This document shows positions 25,568-33,923 of a stretch of DNA of 37,159 nucleotides, in pieces. The position numbers and the translations under genes are program-made. This DNA comes from Sphingomonadales bacterium. Its GTDB lineage: Bacteria; Pseudomonadota; Alphaproteobacteria; Rhodobacterales; Rhodobacteraceae. The notes beneath the pieces are model-generated. The model saw nothing but the letters and a program-made list of their open reading frames with translations, was not told where the DNA came from and did not search any database. Positions within the stretch are counted from its first letter, which is position 1. Each line of letters begins with the position of its first letter. The stretch is taken from the NCBI GenBank assembly GCA_014763785.1, contig JACXUS010000006.1:1-37159 (forward strand), in the 5' to 3' direction.

Positions 25568-25960
25568 ATGAAACAATCCCTCCTGATGGAGAAATACCCG
25601 GTCTTCGCCCTCGACCTGCCCAAGGCCGAGACCAGCTGCACCAGCGTCGATGAGATCCTCGCCGCGCTCAAGGCCCGGATCGACGCCCATCCGAAGGTCG
25701 CCTATATCGCCACCTTCGACCATTTCAGCCATACCAAGGCCATCGGCGGCACCGTGGCCGAGGGCATCCTCGACGCCAAGAACATCGTCTTCTGCTTTGG
25801 CGTGATGATCCCCAACCCGCAGGTTCTGGCGGTGCGCCCGCGCGCCATCGGCGTGTCGGACATGGGCAGCCATTTCCACATCACCTTCCTTGAGCCGCCG
25901 ATGGAAGTGGCGACGAAGGAGATGGAAGCCTGGTGCAAGGCGCTGGCCGACAAGGCCTGA
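25568..25960 (+). CDS. Conserved small protein, DUF6858-like
   Basis: A 130-residue soluble protein. Conserved-looking blocks are MKQSLLMEKYPVFALDL, VAYIATFDHFSHTKAIGG, DAKNIVFCFGVMIPNPQVLA and VRPRAIGVSDM. I recall this pattern from a family of small proteins in proteobacteria now labelled DUF6858; the label is from memory. His/Cys residues in FDHFSHT and FCFG could bind a metal, but this is speculation. AAGGAAA lies eight bases before the ATG. It follows the aminotransferase by 69 bases and may be co-transcribed with it. Confidence 0.7.
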   Translation: MKQSLLMEKYPVFALDLPKAETSCTSVDEILAALKARIDAHPKVAYIATFDHFSHTKAIGGTVAEGILDAKNIVFCFGVMIPNPQVLAVRPRAIGVSDMGSHFHITFLEPPMEVATKEMEAWCKALADKA

Positions 25961-25973
25961 GCCCCAAGACCCG

Positions 25974-26005
25974 GCGGCGGGCGGGGATCACGCCCCCCTC
26001 GCCGC
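25974..26005 (+). terminator. Terminator-like hairpin after the DUF6858-like gene
   Basis: GCGGCG (25974-25979) pairs with CGCCGC (26000-26005), and an inner GGGG/CCCC pairs. It is followed by TTGGTGATTT; the stem is imperfect. Confidence 0.4.
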
Positions 26006-26066
26006 TTGGTGATTTGCCTCGCACGGCCGTCTGTCGCACCCTGCCCCCATCGAACAGGAGAGCGAC

Positions 26067-26465
26067 ATGACCCCCACCGCCCGCACCCTTGCCCTGCTCA
26101 GCCCGATTGCCTTCGCGCTGGCCTTTGGCGCCTATGCGCAAAGCGCGGATCACGCGACGATGGATCATTCGGCCCATGCGGCGACGCCTTCGGCCACCGC
26201 CGAGGCCGCGCCGTCCACTCAGGCATTCATCGCGGTGAATGCCAAGATGCACGAGGCAATGGCCGTGCCGATGACGGGTGATGCCGATATCGACTTCATC
26301 CGCGGCATGATCCCGCATCATCAGGGCGCGATCGAGATGGCGCAGGTGGTGCGCGATTATGGCGATGATCCCGAGGTGCGCCGCCTTGCTGACGAGATCA
26401 TCGCAGCGCAACAGGCCGAGATCGACTGGATGGTGGACTGGCTGGAAAAACACGGCCAGCCCTGA
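26067..26465 (+). CDS. DUF305 family protein, exported, His/Met-rich
   Basis: A 132-residue protein with a signal peptide (MTPTARTLALLSPIAFALAF, cleavage near AYAQS) and a DUF305 domain. The domain signature is DIDFIRGMIPHHQGAIEMAQ followed by ADEIIAAQQAEIDWM. The short linker after the signal is rich in His and Met (DHATMDHSAH), and together with the MIPHHQGAIEMA motif suggests periplasmic copper binding, as shown for some DUF305 proteins such as CopM. AGGAGA precedes the ATG by seven bases. It stands alone, with no copper oxidase or pump nearby. Confidence 0.87.
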   Translation: MTPTARTLALLSPIAFALAFGAYAQSADHATMDHSAHAATPSATAEAAPSTQAFIAVNAKMHEAMAVPMTGDADIDFIRGMIPHHQGAIEMAQVVRDYGDDPEVRRLADEIIAAQQAEIDWMVDWLEKHGQP

Positions 26466-26478
26466 GGTCTCAGGTGAC

Positions 26479-26509
26479 ACCCCCGGCCCTCCGTCCCTCA
26501 GCCGGGGGT
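26479..26509. terminator. Hairpin between convergent DUF305 and aminotransferase genes
   Basis: ACCCCCGGC (26479-26487) pairs perfectly with GCCGGGGGT (26501-26509), with a 13-base loop. The T run is weak on both sides. Confidence 0.5.
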
Positions 26510-26559
26510 CGTTGCGGGCGGCGCGCACATGTCCCCCAGGCCGCGCCGCCCGTCTTGTC

Positions 26560-27759
26560 CTATCGCCCCGCGATGGCCGCCGCGGCCGCCGCAATGCCCC
26601 CCGCGCCGTGCGGAATGCCCAGCGCCTGCATCCCGGCCTCCATCACGCCCAGAACGCCCAGCGTCATATGCGCATTGACATGCCCCATATGCGCAACCCG
26701 CAGGAAATCATCCGCCGCGGCCGAGCCCGGCGCGGCCATGCCAAGGCCAATGCCAAGGGTCACGCCCGCCTCGGCCTCGCACCAGGCGCGCAGGCGGCTC
26801 GCCCCGCCGCCCCCGATCCGTGCCGCCGTCACCGAATGACCCCGGAACACCGGATCGGCCACATTGAGCGCGATATCCCCGCCCTGCCCCCAAGCCTCGA
26901 ACGCCGCCCAGACCGTGCGTGCCAGCGTCGCATGACGGGCCCAGACCTGCGGCAGCCCCTCTTCATCGAGGATCATCTTCAGCGACTCGGCCAGACCGAA
27001 CAGGTGATGCGTGGGCGCCGTGCCGCCGAAATGCATGTAATGCTGTTCGGCGAAGAAGCGCGGATGCCAGTTCCAGTAGGGCGTCGCCAGATCCGCCCCC
27101 TTGCAGCGCGTCAGCGCCGTGTCCGAGGCCCAGACGAAGCCCAGCCCCGGCGGCACCATCAGCCCCTTCTGGCTGGCCGCGACCATCACATCGACACCCC
27201 AGTCGTCGAACCGGAATTCATCGCAGCCCAGCGAGGCGATGCAATCCACCGCCAGCAACGCCGGATGTCCGGCCGCGTCGATCGCCGCGCGCATCGCCGG
27301 GATATTGTTGCGGATCGAGGTCGCGGTATCCAGATGCGTGACCAGAACCGCCTTGATCTTATGCCCGGTATCGGCGCGCAACGCGGCCTCGAGCTGCGCC
27401 GGATCGGCCGGGCTGTTCAGCCCGAAATCGAGCAGATCAACCTCGATCCCCATGGCGCGGGCATGCTCGGCCCAGCCAATGCCAAAGCGCCCGGTCGCCA
27501 TCACCAGCGCCCGATCCCCGCGCGAGAACATATTGGCGATCGCCGCCTCCCAGGCGCCGTGGCCGTTGGCGATATAGATCGCGACGTGACCGCTCGACAG
27601 CGCGACACGGCGCAGATCGGTCAGGATGCCCGCGGTCTGGGTGACGATCTCGCCCTCATAGATATTGGGCGCGGCGCGGTGCATGGCGCGCAGCACCCGG
27701 TCGGGCATCGCCGAGGGGCCGGGAATGGCAAGATAGGGGCGGCCGTGGGCAAGGCTCAT
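26560..27759 (-). CDS. Class V aminotransferase, serine/alanine-glyoxylate type
   Basis: A 399-residue PLP enzyme of the alanine/serine-glyoxylate aminotransferase family. N-terminal IPGPSAMPDRVLRAM holds the glycine-rich substrate loop. VDCIASLGCDEFRFDDWGVD includes the Asp that contacts the pyridine ring. The Schiff-base Lys is K198 in VAASQKGLMVPPGLGF. It would transfer amino groups between serine or alanine and glyoxylate, as in the serine cycle or photorespiratory-type glyoxylate removal. GAAGGAGA lies just upstream of the ATG at 27759. No other serine-cycle genes are in the window. The C-terminus is unusually Ala/Gly-rich. Confidence 0.88.
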   Translation of the reverse strand: MSLAHGRPYLAIPGPSAMPDRVLRAMHRAAPNIYEGEIVTQTAGILTDLRRVALSSGHVAIYIANGHGAWEAAIANMFSRGDRALVMATGRFGIGWAEHARAMGIEVDLLDFGLNSPADPAQLEAALRADTGHKIKAVLVTHLDTATSIRNNIPAMRAAIDAAGHPALLAVDCIASLGCDEFRFDDWGVDVMVAASQKGLMVPPGLGFVWASDTALTRCKGADLATPYWNWHPRFFAEQHYMHFGGTAPTHHLFGLAESLKMILDEEGLPQVWARHATLARTVWAAFEAWGQGGDIALNVADPVFRGHSVTAARIGGGGASRLRAWCEAEAGVTLGIGLGMAAPGSAAADDFLRVAHMGHVNAHMTLGVLGVMEAGMQALGIPHGAGGIAAAAAAIAGR

Positions 27760-27902
27760 GCGGGTCTCCTTCGTCGCTGGACCAATCGGTAAAGAAGCGC
27801 GGCGGGGCGGTCAATCGCGCGCGCAGGGCACCGGGCGCAAAGCCGCCCTGCAGGGATGGCGCGGGCCGCCCCGCCGCCCTATATCGGGCACAGGAGGCGC
27901 TT

Positions 27903-28640
27903 ATGGGAAACGACAGGGCACTTTACGAGATCACCGGCGCGGATCGGGAACACTTCCTGCAGGGGCTGGTCAGCAATGATGTGCGGCACCTGGCCAAGGG
28001 CCCGGTCTATGCCGCGCTGCTCAGTCCGCAGGGCAAATATCTGGCCGATTTCCTGCTGGTGCCGCGCGGCGAGGCGATCGTGCTTGATATCGCAGCCGGC
28101 ATTGCCGAGGCGACGGTGAAGCGGCTCAACATGTATCGGCTGCGCGCCGATGTGGCGATTGCCCCCTCGGCGCTGAAGGTGTCGCGCGGCACCGGCCCCG
28201 CGCCCGAAGGGGCCGTGGCCGATCCGCGTCACCCCGCGCTCGGCTGGCGGCTCTATGGGACCGAGGCGGGCGAGGATGGCAGCGATTGGGACGCGATCCG
28301 CGTCGCGCATCTGATCCCGGAAACCGGGATCGAGCTGACCCCCGAGACCTATATCCTCGAGGCCGGTTTCGAGCGGCTTCACGGCGTCGATTTCCGCAAG
28401 GGCTGCTATGTCGGGCAGGAGGTCACCGCGCGGATGAAGCACAAGACCGAGCTGCGCAAGGGTCTGGTGCGGCTGCGGATCGAGGGCGCGGCCCCGGTCG
28501 GCACCGAGATCGTGACCGGGGAGGGGCGCGCGGCGGGCACGCTCTTCACCCAAGCGGGTGGGCGCGCGCTGGCACATCTGCGGCTCGACCGGGCCGAGGG
28601 CACGCTGGCAGCGGGGGCGGCGCGGCTCTGGCAGGAGTGA
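27903..28640 (+). CDS. ygfZ: YgfZ/GcvT-domain Fe-S cluster assembly factor
   Basis: A 245-residue folate-binding protein of the YgfZ/IBA57 family, which helps maturation and repair of certain [4Fe-4S] enzymes such as radical-SAM proteins. The family signature KGCYVGQEVTAR lies at about 166-177, with the functionally important Cys at 168. The N-terminal FLQGLVSNDV and AALLSPQGKYLADFLL are also typical. AGGAGG precedes the ATG closely. It is divergent from the aminotransferase gene and shorter than E. coli YgfZ, as usual in alphaproteobacteria. Confidence 0.92.
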   Translation: MGNDRALYEITGADREHFLQGLVSNDVRHLAKGPVYAALLSPQGKYLADFLLVPRGEAIVLDIAAGIAEATVKRLNMYRLRADVAIAPSALKVSRGTGPAPEGAVADPRHPALGWRLYGTEAGEDGSDWDAIRVAHLIPETGIELTPETYILEAGFERLHGVDFRKGCYVGQEVTARMKHKTELRKGLVRLRIEGAAPVGTEIVTGEGRAAGTLFTQAGGRALAHLRLDRAEGTLAAGAARLWQE

Positions 28641-28743
28641 CGCGGCGGATCGGGACCGCCCCGGGCTTTTGGACTTGCGTCACGGCGCCGCGCAAGAGAT
28701 CGTGATCAGGGCCGATTCCGCGGGCCATGTCCCGCCGTCAGCC

Positions 28744-28771
28744 TTGATTCAGGACCATAGCTTCATATATG
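28744..28771 (+). promoter_or_regulatory. Weak candidate promoter upstream of the 28927 gene
   Basis: TTGATT (28744-28749), a 16-base spacer, and TATATG (28766-28771). The 286-base gap between ygfZ and the next gene holds no other recognisable element. Consensus matching only. Confidence 0.3.
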
Positions 28772-28926
28772 TCGCGGGCTTCTTTGCGGACGGAAAACTA
28801 GATACAGTGCGAGCCATGACCTAATCGCATAGCTGCCATACCTTTGCCACCGTATCGAATCGGGGCCCAAGCGCCCTAGATGACCCGCACGCCAGGAAAC
28901 GCAAGAGCAATAAAAAGGACGGAATA

Positions 28927-29247
28927 ATGCGCGATTTCGTTGACGGCTCCGCATTCAACTATGAGCAAGGCCAACGCGCCCGCAAGCTGTTCGCGGCTGT
29001 GGTGCTGGCGGCGCTCGATGATGCGATTGCCGATGACAAGAAATACGGCAACGGCCCCGAACAGATCGCCCGCTGGGCGCGCTCGCGCGATGGACGCGAG
29101 GTGCTGTCCTGCGCCGGGATCGACCCGAATGAACGGGTGGTCAAAGGTCTGATGGAATTCGTCTCCAAGGGTGTGCGCACCTCGGTCGCGCTGTCGCGCG
29201 AAGAGAGCGAACGCCGGATGGCAGCGGAAGAGGCCGAAGCGGCCTGA
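28927..29247 (+). CDS. Small conserved Rhodobacterales protein, DUF6280-like
   Basis: A 106-residue soluble protein: MRDFVDGSAFNYEQGQRARK, then LFAAVVLAALDDAIADDKKY, RWARSRDGREVLSCAGIDPN and an acidic tail EERRMAAEEAEAA-like. I recall a highly conserved small family of this type in Rhodobacterales (DUF6280, label from memory); its function is not known. AAAAAGGA lies seven bases upstream of the ATG. It is monocistronic, with a 286-base upstream region and an exceptionally strong terminator, which suggests high expression. Confidence 0.75.
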   Translation: MRDFVDGSAFNYEQGQRARKLFAAVVLAALDDAIADDKKYGNGPEQIARWARSRDGREVLSCAGIDPNERVVKGLMEFVSKGVRTSVALSREESERRMAAEEAEAA

Positions 29248-29262
29248 TCCGAGACCGGCCCG

Positions 29263-29302
29263 AAAGACGAAAGGCGCGCCCCCGGCGCGCCTTTCGTCTT
29301 TT
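29263..29302 (+). terminator. Strong intrinsic terminator
   Basis: An 18-bp perfect stem (29263-29280 with 29284-29301), three-base loop CCC, ending in TTTT. It contains GGCGCGCC on both arms. Confidence 0.92.
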
Positions 29303-29866
29303 GATCTCGGGGGCTTCGGGCCGTTCACGCTGTGGCGCGTTATGACCCGAGCCCTGCCCCGCGGCGCCGGCCCGCTCCAAAGACCGACCGCATGACCGCC
29401 GCACCCGGCATCGCGCCCCTGACCAGACATCGCAGCCCGGCCCGGCGTCGCGCCCCTGACCGGAGATCGCAGCCGTCCACGGCATCGTCCACCCAGCGCC
29501 GCATCGCAAGCCCCGCGCCACATCGCAAGCCCGGCGCCGCATCGCAAGCCCTGCGCGGCATCGTATTCAGGATGTGGACCGGTCTGCCCGGCGCGGCCCT
29601 GCGCGCAAGGTTTGGCGCTCCCCCTTTGGCACAAAGTCCTCTGGGGGCGACACGGACCGAAGCGATGCGTTTGCCCAGTTGATGAATGTGGCGGCGACCC
29701 CAATGCCGCAGTGGCCCTGGGGCCGCCGTCAGGGTCTCCTGCAGCGCAGGCCTCGCTGCTTTCGCCCGGACAGGGCGCCCATGGCAGCATGACGACGCGG
29801 CCCTGAATGCCGCTCCTTGCGGAACGAGACGCGCCGCCCCGGGTCAGCGGGGGCGGCGCAGCCAGA
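29303..29866. other. Gene-free 564-base region
   Basis: No reading frame here has a ribosome binding site or resembles a known protein. The only structure seen is the cluster of degenerate tandem repeats at 29404-29551. The rest (29552-29866) shows nothing recognisable. It separates the convergent DUF6280-like and PopZ-like genes. Confidence 0.6.
29404..29551. repeat. Degenerate tandem repeats, two unit types
   Basis: A 34-base unit occurs at 29404-29437 and 29441-29474 with three mismatches. Then an 18-base unit GCGCC(G/A)CATCGCAAGCCC occurs at 29496-29513, 29515-29532 and 29534-29551, a 19-base period, with one mismatch among the three. A partial fourth copy (GCGCGGCATCG) follows at about 29553. 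Confidence 0.85.
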
Positions 29867-31411
29867 TCACTCGTAATCGCGGTTCATCAGCGCGCGCTGA
29901 ATCTCGCGACGCACCAGTTTGCGGACATTCTGGGTGATCCGCTCGCCCAGCGCCCCACGCAGCTCGCGCCGGATCAGGTCCGCCACCAGAGCCTGCAGCG
30001 CCTCTTCATCGACGATCGCACCGTAACCGGCCTCTCCCGAGCCCCATCCGTCCTCGGCGCCGATATCCGCGGGTCCATATCCGCCCGCCGCATAGTCGTC
30101 GCGCAGGCTGTCATAGCTCGACCGAAGGACCTCCGGATCCGGACGCTCCGCCATCGCGTCGGAGAGATGGGCGCGGCGCAATTCGGCGGCAGCCTCCTGC
30201 GTCGCAGCATCCATCAGGTCTGTCTCAAGGTCCGGCAGCTCCACCTCGCCGTCAATCTCGGGCAGGTCCTCGTCCTCACCCTCGACGGCCCAATCGGCGG
30301 TTTCGGCCTCATCCCAGGCCGCATCCTGCAGATCGGGGTCATGATCGGCGGGCATCTGCTCCTCGGCCAGCGCCTCCTCAGCCAACGCGTCTTCGACCAG
30401 CGCCTCTTCGGCAGGGACCGTCGCGAGGGTCGGCTCTTCCACCTCTTCGGCCTGCTCAATCTCACCAGCCATGTCGAAATCGCCGGACACCTCGGCCAGC
30501 TCTTCTGCCACGGTCACATCCGCGTCCTCTGCGGTACCCATTTCTTCCGGATCACCCTCGGGCAGAGCGTCACCGAAGGCCTCCTCCGAGACAGCCTCCA
30601 GCGCCTCGGGGCTCATCACCTCCAGCGCCTCGGCGGCAACGGGGTCTTCGCTGGGCAGGTCCTGAAGGATCTCGGCCTCGAGGATCAGATCCTCCTCGGC
30701 GCGGTGCGCGGCGGTGAACACCGATCTCCCGCCCTCCGCCACAAGCTGCACCGCCTGCGGCGCCTCCTCGGGGATCTCGGCGATGACCGCTTCCGTCGCG
30801 ACCTCAGGATGCGGCTCGGCAATCGGGCGCGCCCCCGCCCGGGCCGAGAGCGCGCGGGTCCAGATGAACGCCTCGGCGGCCTCCAGAGTCTGCGTCGCCG
30901 CGGCGACCTCTTCCGTCGTCGCGACCTCGGGCGTGTCGATCGCGGCCTCCTCGGCCACCTCCAGCGCGGGCAGGCCATCTGCTTCGAAATGATCCCCAAG
31001 CTCGGGCTCGAAGGCGATCCCGCTCTCGGCCACGGCGGCTTCCATCTCGGCAATCGTGCTCTCGAGGCGGCTCAGCTCATCTCCGAGATCTTCGGCCTCT
31101 TCGGGAATCTCGTCGGCAGTCTCGGCGATGGCCTCAACCATAGGCGCCGCTGCGGGCGCATCGCCTTCCGCGCCAGGCTCCTCGACGCGCAGCGCCGGGG
31201 TCAATACCAGACATTCGTCAACGGGGTCTTCGGCGATCTCGACCACCTCGGGCAGCGCCTCGGCGACCGGAACGGCAGCTGCGACCGGCTCGGGGCGACG
31301 GGCCAGGGCAGCCCGCGCGGGATGATGCGTCACCGCAGCATCCTGCGACACGAGCCGACGGATCGACGACAACACGTCCTCAATTTCGATCTTGGTTTTC
31401 GCCTCAGACAT
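29867..31411 (-). CDS. PopZ-like polar organising protein with long acidic linker
   Basis: A 514-residue protein in three parts. (1) Residues 8-24, IEIEDVLSSIRRLVSQD, closely resemble the N-terminal partner-binding helix of PopZ (EEILASIRRIISED in Caulobacter). (2) Residues about 25-465 are a low-complexity, disordered-looking Ala/Glu/Pro/Val linker; I count 42 Asp/Glu in the 112 residues 299-410, with a Gly/Tyr-rich stretch at 440-465. (3) Residues 467-508 form amphipathic helices (EEALQALVADLIRRELRGAL, ITQNVRKLVRREIQRAL) matching in pattern the PopZ oligomerisation helices. Caulobacter PopZ is 177 residues; here the linker is greatly expanded. It lies beside tolC and pcm, and valS is 6 kb away; that neighbourhood is the one I recall for popZ. 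PopZ organises the cell pole and anchors chromosomal centromeres. Identity is inferred. Confidence 0.7.
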   Translation of the reverse strand: MSEAKTKIEIEDVLSSIRRLVSQDAAVTHHPARAALARRPEPVAAAVPVAEALPEVVEIAEDPVDECLVLTPALRVEEPGAEGDAPAAAPMVEAIAETADEIPEEAEDLGDELSRLESTIAEMEAAVAESGIAFEPELGDHFEADGLPALEVAEEAAIDTPEVATTEEVAAATQTLEAAEAFIWTRALSARAGARPIAEPHPEVATEAVIAEIPEEAPQAVQLVAEGGRSVFTAAHRAEEDLILEAEILQDLPSEDPVAAEALEVMSPEALEAVSEEAFGDALPEGDPEEMGTAEDADVTVAEELAEVSGDFDMAGEIEQAEEVEEPTLATVPAEEALVEDALAEEALAEEQMPADHDPDLQDAAWDEAETADWAVEGEDEDLPEIDGEVELPDLETDLMDAATQEAAAELRRAHLSDAMAERPDPEVLRSSYDSLRDDYAAGGYGPADIGAEDGWGSGEAGYGAIVDEEALQALVADLIRRELRGALGERITQNVRKLVRREIQRALMNRDYE

Positions 31412-31553
31412 TTTGTCCCGGTCCTCTCGATTTCTTCAAAATGGGGCCGCCACCGATTCGCGGTCAAGACTAGACCAGAAAGGCGCCAGACCGAAACCGG
31501 CGGCGCCTTTCATCGGATGCGAATCTCTCGAACGGCCAAAGACCGTAGCAGCC

Positions 31554-32930
31554 TCAGGGTTTTCCGATCGCGCGCAGGACCCGGTCCAGGCTTTCGCCCT
31601 GAACGCTGGTCGAGGGTGCATTGCGCACCGCATTGTAATAGGCCGCCGGATCATAGGTCGGGATCCCGAGTTTGAGGTCTTCTACCGTCAACAAACCCAT
31701 AGCGGACAATAGTTGATAATATGCTACCTGCAGATCGGCCTCGGCATTGATCCGCGAAGCGCGGGCATCGAGCAGGTTCTGCTCGGCATCGAGCACGTCA
31801 AGCGTGGTGCGCGCGCCCAGCGTGGCCTCTTCCTTGACCCCGTCATAGGCGATCTGCGCGGCCTGAATCTGCTCGGAATAGGCGCGAATCTGGGCGCGAT
31901 AGACGTCGATCTGGGCCCAGGCCTGCGCCGTCCCTTCGGCCACCGACAGACCCGCCTGCGACAGGGCCGCACGCGTCCCGTCACGATTCGCGATCGCCCT
32001 GCGATGCGCCGCCGACAAGGCGCCACCGGAATAGAGCGTCTGGCTCATCTCGATGCCCGCCGTGCGGGTGGTATAGCCACCCTCCTGCTGCGACAACCCG
32101 ACCGAGCCGGTGACCTGCGGCAGCCGCTCCGCCGCCGCGGCACGGATCCCCAGTTCGCTCAGCGTCACGTTATGCTGCAGCTGCTTGACGTTGGGGTGAT
32201 TGCGCTGCGCGGTTGCGCGCGCGGCATCCAGCGATTTGGGCAGCGCCGGTGCTTTGGGCAGACCGGCAAGCGCCCCGGGATAATGGCCGACGGCCGCCTT
32301 GTACGCCTCGCGCGCGACCTGATATTCGCCGCGCGCCGCCGCCAGCGAGGCCCGCGCCGCCGCCAGCGAGGCTTCGGCCTGCGACACATCGGTCTTGGTC
32401 ACTTCGCCCACTTCAAAGCGGTCCTGAGCCGCCTTCAGCTCTTCGGCGATGACGCGCACCGAATTCTCGTTGATCGCGACCCGCTCGGCCGAGCTTTTGA
32501 CCGCCGTATAGGCCGAAACCGCCGACAGCAGCACATCCTGTTCGACCGCGCGCAGCGCCTCGCGCGTGGCCAGCACGGTTTCCTTCTGCATGTCGATCGC
32601 CAGCCTGTTGCGGCCGAAATCAAACAGCGTCATCGACGCCGCCAGCGTCAGCGAGGCGGTGCGGTGGTCGGCATTCGGATTGGCGTCGAGACGCGAATAT
32701 TTGTAATCGGCAGCCCATTGCAGCACCGGGCGCAGCGCCGCAACCGCCCCTGCGACATCCTCGTCGGCGGCCCGCAGCGTGGCACGGTTCTGCTCCAGCA
32801 GGTTGGAATTGCGATAGGCCGAGACCAGCGCATCCGCCAGGGTCTCTGCCTGCGCCGCCAGCGGCGCCGCGACAATCGCCAAGGCCGTCATGGCAGCCTT
32901 GATCAAGGGTTTCAGGGTCTTGCGCGTCAT
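31554..32930 (-). CDS. tolC: TolC family outer membrane protein
   Basis: A 458-residue outer-membrane efflux/secretion channel of the TolC type. A signal peptide spans residues 1-28 (cleavage after PLAAQA, mature start ETLADALVSAY). Two structural repeats of long helices and strands follow: MTLFDFGRNRLAIDMQKETV and FEVGEVTKTDVSQAEASLAA in the first, MSQTLYSGGALSAAHRRAIA and LGARTTLDVLDAEQNLLDAR in the second. It works as a trimer with type I secretion or RND partners, none of which is in the window. GAGGAACG lies upstream of the ATG at 32930. It is between pcm and the PopZ-like gene, all in the same direction. Confidence 0.94.
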   Translation of the reverse strand: MTRKTLKPLIKAAMTALAIVAAPLAAQAETLADALVSAYRNSNLLEQNRATLRAADEDVAGAVAALRPVLQWAADYKYSRLDANPNADHRTASLTLAASMTLFDFGRNRLAIDMQKETVLATREALRAVEQDVLLSAVSAYTAVKSSAERVAINENSVRVIAEELKAAQDRFEVGEVTKTDVSQAEASLAAARASLAAARGEYQVAREAYKAAVGHYPGALAGLPKAPALPKSLDAARATAQRNHPNVKQLQHNVTLSELGIRAAAAERLPQVTGSVGLSQQEGGYTTRTAGIEMSQTLYSGGALSAAHRRAIANRDGTRAALSQAGLSVAEGTAQAWAQIDVYRAQIRAYSEQIQAAQIAYDGVKEEATLGARTTLDVLDAEQNLLDARASRINAEADLQVAYYQLLSAMGLLTVEDLKLGIPTYDPAAYYNAVRNAPSTSVQGESLDRVLRAIGKP

Positions 32931-33064
32931 GGCTCGTTCCTCATCTTGGCGCACAGGGCGCGCGTCGCTTCCGCTTCTAACGGCGGTCCTGTGTGCGACC
33001 GTCGCTCGCCCGGCTACAAATTCAATTTCCCCAATATGATCCCCGGCGCAACCACAAGCCACGC

Positions 33065-33715
33065 TCAGAGAACGAAACCTCGCGCAGCGGTGAAACCGGG
33101 CAACACCGGAGCGGCCGCATTGAACGCATAGCGCCAGGCAATATCGCGGTCGATCTTGCGGCCGATCCGCACCGTGCCAAGCGCCCCTTCCATGAAGAGC
33201 GCGCCGATCCGCCCGCCCTCCTTGAGCTGCGCAAGGATCGCCTCGGGGACCGTTTCGACGCCGCCCTCGATCAGGATCACATCATAGGGGCCGTGCTTGA
33301 CCGCACCGGCCCCAAGCTCACCCGCGACCACGGCCGCATTGTCGGCCCCCAGCTGCGCCAGCACCGCCTCGGCCTGCGCCGCCATCGGCTCTTCTTCCAG
33401 CGCCACGACCGCCTCGGCCATCCGCGCGATCACCGCCGCCGAATAGCCCAGCCCGCAGCCGATATCGAGCACCAGATCGCTCGGCTGAATATCAAGGAAA
33501 TCCAGCAGCTTGGCAAAGTTGCGCGGCTCCATCAGCACACGGCCCGGTGCGATCTCGACATTCTCGCCGATATAGGCGGCCTCGCGGCGCGCGGGCGGCA
33601 CGAACTCTTCGCGCGGCACATGCAGCATCGCCTCGATGATCGGGAATTTCGTCACGTCGTTGGGGCGAACCTGCGTATCCACCATCATGGTGCGGCGCGT
33701 GGCGAAATCTTGCAT
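33065..33715 (-). CDS. pcm: Protein-L-isoaspartate O-methyltransferase family protein
   Basis: A 216-residue SAM-dependent methyltransferase of the PIMT family. The SAM-binding motif is [20 protein letters not shown]; a post-I acidic residue follows in VVALEEEP. The N-terminal [20 protein letters not shown] and [11 protein letters not shown] segments are those of the alphaproteobacterial subgroup always found next to tolC. It repairs isoaspartyl residues in damaged proteins, or may have a specialised role in this subgroup. The start at 33715 gives the family N-terminus; the ribosome binding site is weak. It is the first gene of the minus-strand pcm-tolC cluster and is divergent from ettA. Confidence 0.9.
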   Translation of the reverse strand: MQDFATRRTMMVDTQVRPNDVTKFPIIEAMLHVPREEFVPPARREAAYIGENVEIAPGRVLMEPRNFAKLLDFLDIQPSDLVLDIGCGLGYSAAVIARMAEAVVALEEEPMAAQAEAVLAQLGADNAAVVAGELGAGAVKHGPYDVILIEGGVETVPEAILAQLKEGGRIGALFMEGALGTVRIGRKIDRDIAWRYAFNAAAPVLPGFTAARGFVL

Positions 33716-33923
33716 CTTCTGAACTCTTCGGTCTGGATTGCCTATGGCAGGTTTTGCCACAGAAATCTGAACGGGGCAATAAGATGCGCTTGCAGCGAGC
33801 CGCCCGGGCTGCACAGGCCCCCTCCGCACCCGCGCACCGTTCCGCGCTGCCCGCAGGCCCTTCCCCTTACCCCCCGTTTCCCCTATCACCGGGGAAACCC
33901 GAATTCCCCGAAAGGTGCGCGAA

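Noticed and set aside
28558-28824. 88-codon frame overlapping the end of ygfZ
   Set aside because: It starts inside ygfZ in another frame, lacks a ribosome binding site and has no recognisable domain.
29404-29551. CRISPR array
   Set aside because: The repeat units are nearly contiguous, without unique spacers of constant length, and no cas gene is present.
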